Part shown: in pieces, positions 51,901 to 59,756 of the stretch
Layout: each line of letters begins with the position of its first letter
How positions within the stretch are numbered: the stretch's first letter is position 1
Source: Pseudaminobacter soli (ex Li et al. 2025)
GTDB taxonomy: Bacteria > Pseudomonadota > Alphaproteobacteria > Rhizobiales > Rhizobiaceae
DNA length: 64,000 nucleotides
Assembly (NCBI RefSeq): GCF_029892515.1
Contig: NZ_JARXVF010000001.1
Span: 2,198,394 to 2,262,393, forward strand
Direction of reading: 5' to 3'
The notes under the pieces: generated by a model
What the model was told of the DNA's origin: nothing
The model's input: the letters and a program-made list of their open reading frames with translations, nothing else
The model's database searches: none
Position numbers and translations under genes: made by a program

Positions 51901-52097
51901 GCGGCGTGTTCTGGGGGCCGCTGGCCTACTCGATGATGGGCGGCATCCTGGTTGCCACGGTGCTGACGATCCTGGTTCTGCCGGCTGGCTATGCGCTGTT
52001 CTTCGGCAGGGAAAAGAAGAAGCCCGCCGAGCCGCAGGAAGAGCCTCGCGACAACATCGCCGAAATCGTTCCGCGACCGGCGCTGGCGGCAGAATAG
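48957..52097 (+). CDS. RND efflux transporter permease (AcrB/MexF-like)
   Basis: 1046-residue resistance-nodulation-division pump with twelve membrane helices and two large periplasmic loops. The TM4 proton-relay region ALGLLVDDAMIVVELMERKLEEG carries the Asp-Asp pair; LALIPISRGVFWGPLAYSMMGG is TM11-12. MDSSSQEKKPFNLSRWAI was taken as start. It extrudes drugs or other hydrophobic compounds using proton influx. The sequence is of the type that pairs with a short lipoprotein adaptor such as the one upstream. Substrate unknown. Confidence 0.95.
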   Translation: MDSSSQEKKPFNLSRWAIGHPSIARFLFALILVTGVLGLMRMGQREDPEFTFRVMVVQAVWPGASIQEMQDQVVNKIERKLQETPHLDWVKSYTRAGSAIITVQVKGDTNAADVKDAFYQVRKKVGDISSELPQGLLGPYFNDEFGDTFITLHSISGDGYSYPELKKFAIQARDMLLATPGVEKAVIIGDQPQRIYIDVSSKVLAERGLTLNDLRNAIAGQNNVDPAGSVDTGTNSVRISVEGDVSRADDIRELRLRAGTQVTRLGDIATVTSGLEDPFSRKYRFNGHDSVQIGVVMAKGFKVTDVGKEVEATYERFSSSLPYGVSVEQISNQPEVVTDAISEFMRALIEALLIVLVVSFLSIGWRSGLVIAIAIPLVLAATFAIMYELGIDLQRISLGALIIALGLLVDDAMIVVELMERKLEEGLVKVDAASFAYTSTAFPMLTGTLITTAGFIPVGFAASTAGEYVRSLFYVVGIALVTSWFVAVYFTPWLGNMVLKQRKHAGSHHDVFDTRFYRRLRGTVGWAVRHRIIVLAMTLAAFFGSLYAFQFIPQNFFPQSSRPEILVDLWLPEGTSIKEVEKQAEALEARMMDDPDKRFIATYIGEGAPRFFLPLDQQLRNPNFAQLLVMANDEPARERLIAKMRKILAEDFPSIRAKVDRLFLGPPTGWPVQMRVMGSDRAEVRRIADQVKARFAEDPRLGAIHDDWLEQVPAMKLVVDQDRARALGVSSQRIRQMLQATMSGAPLDDFRDGEETVSIMAREPDANRHLLSAVNSVYIPTDFGGFVPLSQVAKVVPVMEQGIEWRRDRLPTISVRATLPDGVQSNDVTAKLFKDLKPLRESLAPGYKIEVQGGAEDSAESQASIAAKVPIMLLVIVVLLMVQLQHFGKAMLVLATGPLGIIGAATALLISGAPFGFVAILGVIALLGIIIRNSIILIDQIDQDIAAGMERSEAIIGAAVRRFRPIMLTALTAVLALIPISRGVFWGPLAYSMMGGILVATVLTILVLPAGYALFFGREKKKPAEPQEEPRDNIAEIVPRPALAAE

Positions 52098-52124
52098 GCG
52101 GACCACCGGATGGCCGCGAAGACC

Positions 52125-52164
52125 GCGAGCCGAGGTTGGAAACAGCCTCGGCTCGCCGCTTTTT
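52125..52164 (+). terminator. rho-independent terminator of the RND operon
   Basis: GCGAGCCGAGG/CCTCGGCTCGC, a perfect 11-base stem with a 10-base loop, then CGCTTTTT. Located between the pump stop and the convergent BMP gene. Confidence 0.85.
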
Positions 52165-52170
52165 ATGGCA

Positions 52171-53265
52171 TCAAGCCAGCTTGCCGATCATGCCCTTAAC
52201 GAACCAGTTCATGCCACGGATGTCGGCATCGGACAGGACCGCGCCGGCCTGAACCTTGACGTTGCCGTCCTGGGCCTTCAGCTCTCCGGCGTAGGGATGG
52301 ACCTTGCCCGAGCCAATGTCGGCTTCGAGTTGCTTGAGCCTGGCCTGTATTTCGGTCGGGATGACGGCGTTGTAGGGCGCCATCTTGACCACACCGGCGC
52401 CCAGGCCGTCCCAGTGCTCCTCCGATTTCCAGTTGCCGTCCAGCACGCCCTTGACGGCGCGCAGATAGTCGCTCGACCAGTCGAGCATGAAGGCGGTGAG
52501 ATGATGCTTGGGGGCAAAGCTTGTGAGATCGCTGGCATAGCCGATCGAATAGGCACCTTGCTCGCCGGCAACCTGCACGCTGGCCCCGGTGTCGGTCATC
52601 GCGCAGATGACATCGCAGCCCTGCGAGATCAGCACCTTGGCTGCTTCCTTTTCCTTGCCCGGGTCGAACCACGAGTTGAGGAAGATGGCGTTGCAGGTGA
52701 TGGTGGGATCGACGCTCTGCGCGCCGAGCAGAAGCGCATTGGCCGGGCCGACCACGTCGGGGATGGGGAAGCTTCCGACGAAGCCGATCTTCTTCGACTT
52801 CGACATATGGCCCGACGCAGCACCTGCCACGAAGGCGCCTTCGTAGTATTTCGCCTCGAACGTCCCGATATTGGCGGTGTGGACGATGCCCGAGCAGTGC
52901 TCGAATGCCACGTGAGGAAAGCGCGTCGCCACTTTCTGCATCGGCGTGCCGAGCGAGAAGCTGGTTCCGAAGATGAGGTTGTTGCCCGAGGAGGCGAGTT
53001 CGCGGAACACGCGCTCGGCGTCCTGCGGCAGGAAAATGCTGTCGAGCACGGTGACGGAGATCTTGTCGCCCAGCTCAGCCTTCACCGCGTCCAGCGCAAG
53101 GGCATGCTGCTTGCTCCAGCCGATCTCGGCGGCCGGCGAGGCATTGACGACACCGATCTTCAAGACCTCGCCCGCTTGGGCCTTGGTGCCGAGGATCGGA
53201 AAAGACATGGCGGCGCCGAGCGCGCCGCCATATTTGAGAAAGTCGCGTCTGGTAGTCTTTTTCAT
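52171..53265 (-). CDS. BMP family ABC substrate-binding protein, Tat-exported
   Basis: 364-residue periplasmic protein of the Med/BMP/PnrA family, which binds nucleosides or related compounds. A twin-arginine signal (TTRRDFLKYGG, then a short hydrophobic stretch to AQA) occupies residues 1-31; Tat export suggests folding in the cytoplasm. LKIGVVNASPAAEIGW, SGNNLIFGTSFSLG and VGSFPIPDVVGPANALLLGA are family text. GAGGGAACA precedes the ATG. No permease or ATPase genes adjoin it. Divergent from an AraC regulator. Confidence 0.92.
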   Translation of the reverse strand: MKKTTRRDFLKYGGALGAAMSFPILGTKAQAGEVLKIGVVNASPAAEIGWSKQHALALDAVKAELGDKISVTVLDSIFLPQDAERVFRELASSGNNLIFGTSFSLGTPMQKVATRFPHVAFEHCSGIVHTANIGTFEAKYYEGAFVAGAASGHMSKSKKIGFVGSFPIPDVVGPANALLLGAQSVDPTITCNAIFLNSWFDPGKEKEAAKVLISQGCDVICAMTDTGASVQVAGEQGAYSIGYASDLTSFAPKHHLTAFMLDWSSDYLRAVKGVLDGNWKSEEHWDGLGAGVVKMAPYNAVIPTEIQARLKQLEADIGSGKVHPYAGELKAQDGNVKVQAGAVLSDADIRGMNWFVKGMIGKLA

Positions 53266-53515
53266 TGTTCCCTCTGCTCGCTGACCTGAATCTGGCAGAT
53301 TTATTGTTCTTGGGTTCGATGCGGAGCGGGTGCTGGCCGCTCAAGCATTTGCTAGGGTTGCGACAGCAGACTATGCGGCAAGGTCTTGTCGCCCGGAATG
53401 TCGCCCCCAATCCAAAACATATCCAGAATTAAGCGCGCCGGTTGGCATCCCTTGAAACGGGGCCGCCGCCGGTTAGGATCGCGTTGTCCTGTCAGGCAGC
53501 CACGCGGAGCCGGCC

Positions 53516-54418
53516 ATGCATGCGATCGTCGACGCCCAGCACGGTTTTGCCTTCGGCGAGGCCAGCTACCAGTCCGGCGGGATGTTCGGACCGCTTACCA
53601 AAAGCTATGTGTGCCTCGTGATGGTGCACGAGGGTGCTGCCCGGATCACCTGCGATGACACGGTCGTCAGGCTCGAGGCAGGGCAATGCGGCATCTTCCG
53701 TAATGAGCGCTTCTACCTGGCGGAATATGAACGGGGCCGGCGCGACCGGGTGACCTGGTGCGAGGCGTCGCCGGCCATCTTGCCGGAGTCGGTCGCCTTG
53801 CGCCTGCGCGACCTGCCGGCGCGCGTCGCAATATCGGAGCGCATCGAAGCGCTGCAACGTTTCGGCCTCGAATTGGGAACGGGGTCGGGCACCAGCCTCA
53901 ACATGCTGCGCAACGCGCTCGGGCAGTCCCTGTTCATGGCCTTCTTCCACGAAGCGCACATGCTGGAAGCGGGGCTTGACGTGCCGCGCCCGGTCTTGCT
54001 CGCAAAGCAGCACATCGACGAGAACTTCAATCAGCCGATCAGCGTCGGCAGCCTGGCTCACTCGATTGCCATGACCCCGCAGCATCTGATTGTGCTGTTT
54101 CGCAGATATGTCGGCGAGACGCCGATCCGTTACCTCTGGCAGAAGCGGGCCGAGCATGGGCACTTTCTGCTGTTGCACACTGGCCTGACCATATCCGACA
54201 TCGCCTATCGGTGCGGCTACAAGAACCCGTTCCATTTCTCGCGCCAGATCAAGCTGCATTTCGGCAAGTCGCCCAGGGAAGTTCGCTTGAACCGCGGCTT
54301 TCGCGTGCCCGCGGACGAGGTCGAGAACGCGGTCGATACCGTCTACCAAGCCGAATCTGAGGAGTGCGAAGGCAGGATCGCCCGGTCCGTTGCTGCAGTT
54401 AGCCGGCTGCAGGTATGA
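53516..54418 (+). CDS. AraC-family transcriptional regulator
   Basis: 300 residues. An N-terminal cupin-like sensing domain (about 1-140, with GAARITCDDTVVRLEAGQCGIF) and a C-terminal double helix-turn-helix (about 160-265): HIDENFNQPISVGSLAHSIAMTPQHLIVLF and the AraC signature LTISDIAYRCGYKNPFHFSRQIK. It is divergent from the BMP-family binding protein (250-base gap) and probably controls it. Effector unknown. No clear operator was found in the gap. Confidence 0.92.
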   Translation: MHAIVDAQHGFAFGEASYQSGGMFGPLTKSYVCLVMVHEGAARITCDDTVVRLEAGQCGIFRNERFYLAEYERGRRDRVTWCEASPAILPESVALRLRDLPARVAISERIEALQRFGLELGTGSGTSLNMLRNALGQSLFMAFFHEAHMLEAGLDVPRPVLLAKQHIDENFNQPISVGSLAHSIAMTPQHLIVLFRRYVGETPIRYLWQKRAEHGHFLLLHTGLTISDIAYRCGYKNPFHFSRQIKLHFGKSPREVRLNRGFRVPADEVENAVDTVYQAESEECEGRIARSVAAVSRLQV

Positions 54419-54462
54419 CGGCGTAGGTCACGCCCTTTTGGCTTAACCCAACGGACAAAAAC

Positions 54463-55077
54463 TCAGCGGGAGATGGCGTTGAGGAGCACGCGGTTCTGGC
54501 GCCGGAGGGCGGCGCGCAAGCCAGCGATGGTTGCCGGGTCATTCTTCACGAAGTCGATGAACATCATGTTCAGGTTGTTGAATATGAGTTCGCCGACCGA
54601 GCGGCCGTCGATCTCCAGGCCGATGAACCCCAGTTCCTGCAGACGCTCGATGAGCGCGCAGACCTGGTCGATCAGCGCATGGTCGAGCGCGGTATAGGTG
54701 CGGCCGAAGGGGCTTTCGGGCTGCTGGGTCGAAATCGCCATCGCCTGCCGCCACATCTCCTTGCTGAGATAGATCAGCGAGTGCTCGACATAGAGGCCGA
54801 CCAGAGTGTCGACCGCGTCGTGCACATTGGCGGGCGGGTTGGCGACGACGCCGTGACCCGCGTTCAGGACCTCGTTGACTTCCATCGAGACGATGGCGAC
54901 CAGGATGTCGCCCTTGTTCTTGTAGTAATTGTAGATCGTGCCGACGGAAACCTCTGCCTGCGCGGCGATCGTCTCGATCTTGGCGCGCTCATAGCCGGCT
55001 TCGCGAAACAGCTCCGCCGCCGCCTCGAGAATGCGACGGTGCCGGTCTGCCCTGTGCTTGGCCCTCAATCCGCTCAT
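54463..55077 (-). CDS. TetR-family regulator
   Basis: 204 residues. Helix-turn-helix at about residues 8-56 (RRILEAAAELFREAGYERAKIETIAAQAEVSVGTIYNYYKNKG) and a helical effector domain (YLSKEMWRQAMAIS, LIFNNLNMMFIDFVKND). MSGLRAKHRADRH was chosen because GAGTGG lies before it. It is divergent from a polyamine-type ABC operon and faces two tandem AATTG palindromes in the 112-base gap. Confidence 0.92.
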   Translation of the reverse strand: MSGLRAKHRADRHRRILEAAAELFREAGYERAKIETIAAQAEVSVGTIYNYYKNKGDILVAIVSMEVNEVLNAGHGVVANPPANVHDAVDTLVGLYVEHSLIYLSKEMWRQAMAISTQQPESPFGRTYTALDHALIDQVCALIERLQELGFIGLEIDGRSVGELIFNNLNMMFIDFVKNDPATIAGLRAALRRQNRVLLNAISR

Positions 55078-55120
55078 ATGTCCACTCTGACCCGCGGGGC
55101 CCACTCTGGCACGAATTTAC

Positions 55121-55150
55121 AATTGACTCAATTTTGGAATTGCTTCAATT
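55121..55150. promoter_or_regulatory. tandem operator pair for the divergent TetR/ABC operon
   Basis: Two 13-base palindromes, AATTGACTCAATT and AATTGCTTCAATT, start 17 bases apart and are extended by the shared TTTT. The TTGACT inside the first could serve as a -35 box for the ABC operon, and TTGAAG on the other strand as a -35 box for tetR. A regulator bound here would shut off both promoters. Confidence 0.75.
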
Positions 55151-55189
55151 TTCTTGCAACAAGCCATGAAGGCAAGAAGGGACACTCTA

Positions 55190-56269
55190 ATGACCAACAA
55201 TCTGCGATTTGCATTGAAGCGTGGCATGCGCGTCGCTGCCGCTGCATCGACCCTCGCAATGCTGGCCGGGACCAGCCCCCTGTCCGCGCAGGAGTTGAAC
55301 GCGCTGATCTGGTGCGACCATGCCGATCCGGCTCTGCTGCAACCTTTCGAAGAAGCTAACGGGGTCAAGGTCAACGTCAAGGAGTTCGAGGGCACCGGCG
55401 CCGGCTTTGCCATCGTCGAGCAGTCCCAGCCGGGCGACTGGGACGTGATGGTGATCGATTCCATCGACGTGCCACGCGGCGTGGAGAAGGGGCTGTTCGA
55501 GCCGCTGCCGGAAGACAAGCTTCCCTTCGCCGACCTGTTCCCCGAAGTGAAGATGGACGGCAAGACCGTCGTCGACGGCAAGCGCTACGCGATTACGGAA
55601 AAGTTCGGCTACAACACGATCAGCTACAACAAGACCAAGGTCGACCCGGCCGACATGGAAACGCTGTCCTCGCTGACGGGCGACAAATACAAGGGCCGCC
55701 TCGCGATCTACGACTATTATCTCCCCGTGGTCGGCATGGCAGCACTTGCGATCGGCAAGAAGACCGCCGACCTCACCGAGGCCGACCTGCCGGCGCTCAA
55801 GGAAGAACTCTTGAAGATGAAGGCCAACGCCAAGCTGGTGGGCGAGGTGACGGCCAGCCAGACGGCACTTGCCACCGGCGAGGTCGATATCCTGGTCGGT
55901 GGCGGCGAATGGGTGACGGCGGGTCTCGCCAAGGAAAACCCGGCCCTCGACTTCTCCATTCCCAAGGAAGGCGGCGTCCTGTGGAGCCAGTCGCTGGCCA
56001 TGTTCAAGGATTCCAAGAACAAGGATCTGGCGCTGAAGTTCATCCAATATGTGCTGAGCCCGGAAGGGCAGGCGCGGCTCGCCACCTCGTCCTGCTATTG
56101 GGGCATGCCGTCCAACAAGAAGGCGGCCCTGAACGACGACGAGAAGAAGACGCTGCGCTTCGACGAGCAGCCGGCCTTCCTGGCGCGCGCCCAGGCCTAT
56201 CCCGCGCCGAACGCCGATCTCGACAAGAAGATGCAGGACATGTGGACCGAAATGCTGCAGGCCCAATAA
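55190..56269 (+). CDS. ABC substrate-binding protein, spermidine/putrescine (PotD) type
   Basis: 359-residue periplasmic type II binding protein. The signal peptide runs to about residue 33 (AAAASTLAMLAGTSPLSA). Mature text LNALIWCDHADPALLQPFEEANGVKVNVKEFEGTG and QSQPGDWDVMVIDS is typical of the PotD/iron-type cluster. The ATG has AAGAAGGG 9 bases upstream. First gene of a five-gene operon with two permeases, an ATPase and an MBL-fold protein. The substrate could be a polyamine or another small charged molecule. Confidence 0.92.
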   Translation: MTNNLRFALKRGMRVAAAASTLAMLAGTSPLSAQELNALIWCDHADPALLQPFEEANGVKVNVKEFEGTGAGFAIVEQSQPGDWDVMVIDSIDVPRGVEKGLFEPLPEDKLPFADLFPEVKMDGKTVVDGKRYAITEKFGYNTISYNKTKVDPADMETLSSLTGDKYKGRLAIYDYYLPVVGMAALAIGKKTADLTEADLPALKEELLKMKANAKLVGEVTASQTALATGEVDILVGGGEWVTAGLAKENPALDFSIPKEGGVLWSQSLAMFKDSKNKDLALKFIQYVLSPEGQARLATSSCYWGMPSNKKAALNDDEKKTLRFDEQPAFLARAQAYPAPNADLDKKMQDMWTEMLQAQ

Positions 56270-56282
56270 GCCGGCGGCGATC

Positions 56283-57125
56283 GTGAGCACAAAGTCAGCT
56301 TCAGAACGAGCAACGCCCTGGGCGCTGGTTTCGCCGGCGCTCCTGTGGACGCTTTGCTTCTTCGTCCTGCCCTTCGCGGCCATGGCGGTGACGAGCGTGA
56401 CAGCCAGCGATGGCGGCTTCACGCTCTCCAACTATGCGCAGTTCTTCCAGAACCCTGCCTATTGGCGGGCGATGGTGAATTCGCTGCAGGTCACGGCAAT
56501 CGTCACCGTGGTTTCCGTGCTGCTCGCCTATCCGCTGGCCTGGATCCTGGCCGAGCAGGTGCCTGAGCGCTTCCAGCGGCTGGCGCTGATGCTGGCCGTT
56601 CTGCCCTTCTGGACCTCCTATGTGGTGCGCTCCTACAGCTGGCTTCTGGTGCTGGCGCAAAACGGCGTGGTGAACCGGGTGCTCACCGGGTCCGAGCTCT
56701 TTGCCGATCCGGTGCAACTCGCCAACACGCGGCTCGCGACTGTGATCGGCTTCGTGCATTTCTTCGTCATGCTGCTGACGCTGACGATCTTTGCCAATCT
56801 CAAGCAGCTCAGCCCAAGCTACCGCAAAGCCGCGGCCGATCTGGGCGCGGGGCCGGTCCGCACCTTCATCCATGTCATCCTGCCGCTGACGCTTCCGGGC
56901 ATCATGGTTGGTGCGTTCCTCACCTTCGTGCTGGCGATCGGAGACTACATCACGCCGCAGATTTTGGGCGGCAACAATGAACTCCTGATGCCGCAGCTCA
57001 TTATGATGCAGATCGGCCGGCGCGGCGATTTTCCGCTCGCCTCGGCGCTCGCGATCATCCTGATGGCGGTCGTGACGGTAGCCTACCTCGCCTCGGCGCG
57101 CTGGCTGAAGATCGAGCGGACCTGA
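56283..57125 (+). CDS. ABC transporter permease, PotB type
   Basis: 280-residue inner-membrane permease with six helices. A GTG start follows the binding-protein stop by 13 bases. The conserved EAA-type coupling loop is visible as YRKAAADLGAGPVRTFIHVILPLTLPGI, and LAEQVPERFQRL and FLTFVLAIGDYITPQILGG are typical PotB text. Forms a heterodimer with the next gene product. Confidence 0.94.
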   Translation: MSTKSASERATPWALVSPALLWTLCFFVLPFAAMAVTSVTASDGGFTLSNYAQFFQNPAYWRAMVNSLQVTAIVTVVSVLLAYPLAWILAEQVPERFQRLALMLAVLPFWTSYVVRSYSWLLVLAQNGVVNRVLTGSELFADPVQLANTRLATVIGFVHFFVMLLTLTIFANLKQLSPSYRKAAADLGAGPVRTFIHVILPLTLPGIMVGAFLTFVLAIGDYITPQILGGNNELLMPQLIMMQIGRRGDFPLASALAIILMAVVTVAYLASARWLKIERT

Positions 57126-57128
57126 TCC

Positions 57129-57911
57129 ATGCGTTCATTGGCAAAGATCCTCTCGACGGTTTACGCGCTGCTGCTCTACGGCTTCATCTTCCTGCCGGTC
57201 GTGGTGCTGGTGCTGTTTTCGCTGCAGGCGACGCAGTTCCCGATCCCGCCTTTCACCGGACCATCGACGCGCTGGTATACGGCAGTGCTGGCAGACTTGC
57301 GTCTCACCACCGGCCTCATGCACTCCATTCTGGTCGCCGTCACCTCGTCGCTGGCGGCGGTCACGCTCGGCTTCCTCAGCGCCTGGGGCTTTGCGCGCTT
57401 CTACCTGCCGGGCTCGGCCTTCTTGCGCGGGCTGATCACCCTGCCGCTGACGGTGAGCTACCTCATCATCGGCATGGGCCTCTTGGTGCTGTTCAACTGG
57501 GTGGGCATCCCGAAGTCGCTCGTGGCGGCGGGCATCGGCCATGTCGTGATCAACCTGCCGCTCTGCTTTGCCATCATCTACAGCCAGACGGGCGATCACC
57601 AGGTCAATATCGAGCGGGCCGCGCGCGATCTCGGCGCTCCCGAGTGGAAGGTGCTGCTGCTGGTCACCGTGCCGGTCATGGCCCCGGCGATCTTCGCCAG
57701 CTTCTTCCTGTCGATGACCTTCTCCTGGGACGAGTTCGTGATTTCGTTCCTGCTGACCCGCTTCGACACCACGCTTCCGGTGGAGATCTGGAATCTGCTG
57801 CGCTCGGGCCTCAACCCCAAGACCAACGCGGTCGGCTCGCTCGTCTTCGGTGTTTCGATCGTGCTCGTCGTGGCGTTCGAACTTTTGCTCTTTCGCAGGA
57901 AACAGTCATGA
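57129..57911 (+). CDS. ABC transporter permease, PotC type
   Basis: 260-residue partner permease with six helices. The coupling loop is IERAARDLGAPEWKVLLLVTVPVMAPAI, followed by SMTFSWDEFVISFLLTRFDTTLPVEIWNLLR, a strong PotC hallmark. It begins 3 bases after the PotB-type stop and overlaps the ATPase start by 4 bases (ATGA). Confidence 0.94.
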   Translation: MRSLAKILSTVYALLLYGFIFLPVVVLVLFSLQATQFPIPPFTGPSTRWYTAVLADLRLTTGLMHSILVAVTSSLAAVTLGFLSAWGFARFYLPGSAFLRGLITLPLTVSYLIIGMGLLVLFNWVGIPKSLVAAGIGHVVINLPLCFAIIYSQTGDHQVNIERAARDLGAPEWKVLLLVTVPVMAPAIFASFFLSMTFSWDEFVISFLLTRFDTTLPVEIWNLLRSGLNPKTNAVGSLVFGVSIVLVVAFELLLFRRKQS

Positions 57912-58972
57912 ACGCGCCCCTGGTCGACGTCCGCAACGTCTCGCATCGCTTCGGGCAGACAAGCGTGCTGCATGACCTTTCGCTGCGCATAGAAGCCGGA
58001 AGCTATACGGTGCTGCTCGGCCCGTCAGGGTCGGGCAAGACGACGCTGCTTTCCATCCTCGGCGGCTTCGTTGTGCCGACCGAGGGCAATGTCTTCATCC
58101 GCGGCCAGGATTGCACCGCCGTGCCCCCGGCAAAGCGGCCGACCACGACCGTCTTCCAGGACTACGCGCTCTTTCCGCATATGAGCATCGGCAAGAACGT
58201 TGCCTTCGGCCTCAGGATGCGCGGCGTCGACGGGGCGACCCGGGCCGAGAGGGCCCGCACGGCACTGAAGCTCGTCGGCCTCGCCGATGCCTTCGACCGC
58301 AGGCCGCACCAGCTTTCGGGCGGTCAGCGCCAGCGCGTCGCGCTTGCCCGCGCACTGGTGGTGGAGCCGGCGGTGCTGTTGCTCGACGAGCCGCTCGGCG
58401 CGCTCGACCTGAAACTCAGGCGGCAGATGCAGGACGAGTTGAAGGCGCTGCAGAAAAGCGTCGGCACGGCCTTCGTCCACGTCACCCACGATCAGGAAGA
58501 GGCGATGGCGCTCGCCGATCATTGCGTGGTGATGAATGAGGGCCGCATCGAGGACGAGGGCGCGCCCGAGCGCGTCTATTCGCAGCCTGTGACGCGTTTT
58601 TCCGCGACTTTCATGGGCGAAAGCACGGTGATTTCCGGCACGGTCACCGACTTCCAATCAGGTATGATCACTCTCCGCACGCCGGTTGGGAATCTCAGCC
58701 TGCCGGGAGAGGCGACGCCCGGTTCCGCTTTCTCGCATGCGATCCGGCCGGAGCATCTGCTGCTTGGCGAGCCGGCGGGCGCTGTCGGCTTGGGCGAGGC
58801 AGTCGTGGGCGACGTGGTTTTCCAGGGCAGTTTCCGGCGCGTCCTTGCCACCTCAAAGCGCGATCCCGGCATCGTCTTCCTGGCCAGGCTGGCTACCGGC
58901 TCGCCGGTGGCGCCGGGCGACATTGTTGCTGTATCCTGCCGGCCTGAACACATCATTCGCCTCAAGGATTGA
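57908..58972 (+). CDS. ABC transporter ATP-binding protein, PotA type
   Basis: 354-residue ATPase. Walker A GPSGSGKTT (residues 38-46), Q-loop VFQDYALFPHMS, signature QLSGGQRQRVALARAL, Walker B VLLLDEPLGALD and switch HDQEEAMALAD. A C-terminal TOBE regulatory domain follows from about residue 230 (AFSHAIRPEHLLLGE...VFQGSFRRVLA). Completes the importer with the two permeases upstream. Confidence 0.95.
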   Translation: MNAPLVDVRNVSHRFGQTSVLHDLSLRIEAGSYTVLLGPSGSGKTTLLSILGGFVVPTEGNVFIRGQDCTAVPPAKRPTTTVFQDYALFPHMSIGKNVAFGLRMRGVDGATRAERARTALKLVGLADAFDRRPHQLSGGQRQRVALARALVVEPAVLLLDEPLGALDLKLRRQMQDELKALQKSVGTAFVHVTHDQEEAMALADHCVVMNEGRIEDEGAPERVYSQPVTRFSATFMGESTVISGTVTDFQSGMITLRTPVGNLSLPGEATPGSAFSHAIRPEHLLLGEPAGAVGLGEAVVGDVVFQGSFRRVLATSKRDPGIVFLARLATGSPVAPGDIVAVSCRPEHIIRLKD

Positions 58973-58975
58973 CCC

Positions 58976-59731
58976 ATGTCCGAGATCGCAAGGGTCGGCG
59001 CGGAAGACTGGTACGAGACCATCCGCATGGGCGACGGCGTCACGCTGATCCATGAGCCCTGGATAAAGCCCTTCTTCCGCTGCAACATCTGGCATGTGCG
59101 CGGGCGCGATCGCGATCTTCTCTTCGACAGCGGGCTCGGACATTTCAGCCTCCGCGACCATGTCTCGCTGGTCAGCGAGCGCAAGCTGGTCTGCGTGGCC
59201 AGCCACACCCATTTCGACCATATCGGCTGCCACCACGAGTTTCTGGAGCGCTGCGTGCACCGCGCCGAAGCAGAGATACTGGCCGATCCTCGTAACGAAT
59301 GGACGCTCGCCGACCGCTATGCGACCGACGAGATGTTCGACCGGCTGCCGGAAGGCTGGGACGCTTCGCGCTATTCCATTTTGCCTGCACAGGCGGGACG
59401 AGTTCTGGAACATGGCGACGTCGTCGACCTCGGCGACCGGGCCTTCGAGGTGATCCACACGCCGGGTCATTCTCCCGGGGGAATTGCGCTGTTCGAGAAG
59501 AAGACGGGCATCCTGCTCTCGGGCGATATCGTCTATGATGGCCCGCTGATCGACGATGCCTATCACTCGCTGGTCGACGACTACGTCGCGACGCTGGAGC
59601 GCATGCGCGCGCTTCCCGTATCGATCGTCCATGGCGGGCATTTCCCGAGCTTCGGCGCCACGCGCTATCGCCAGCTTGTCGACGAATATCTCGCCTCGAA
59701 GCGCAAACCCGGCTGTCATCTGGCCGGCTGA
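58976..59731 (+). CDS. MBL-fold metallo-hydrolase
   Basis: 251-residue metallo-beta-lactamase-fold enzyme. The metal motif HTHFDH is at residues 77-82, further ligands are TPGHSPGG and SGDIVYDGP near residue 180, and HGGHFP near the end. Begins 3 bases after the ATPase stop, so it is expressed with the importer and probably hydrolyses an ester, thioester or lactone form of the imported compound. Exact reaction unknown. Confidence 0.92.
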   Translation: MSEIARVGAEDWYETIRMGDGVTLIHEPWIKPFFRCNIWHVRGRDRDLLFDSGLGHFSLRDHVSLVSERKLVCVASHTHFDHIGCHHEFLERCVHRAEAEILADPRNEWTLADRYATDEMFDRLPEGWDASRYSILPAQAGRVLEHGDVVDLGDRAFEVIHTPGHSPGGIALFEKKTGILLSGDIVYDGPLIDDAYHSLVDDYVATLERMRALPVSIVHGGHFPSFGATRYRQLVDEYLASKRKPGCHLAG

Positions 59732-59756
59732 TCCGCCCCTCTGCCCGGCCGATCCT

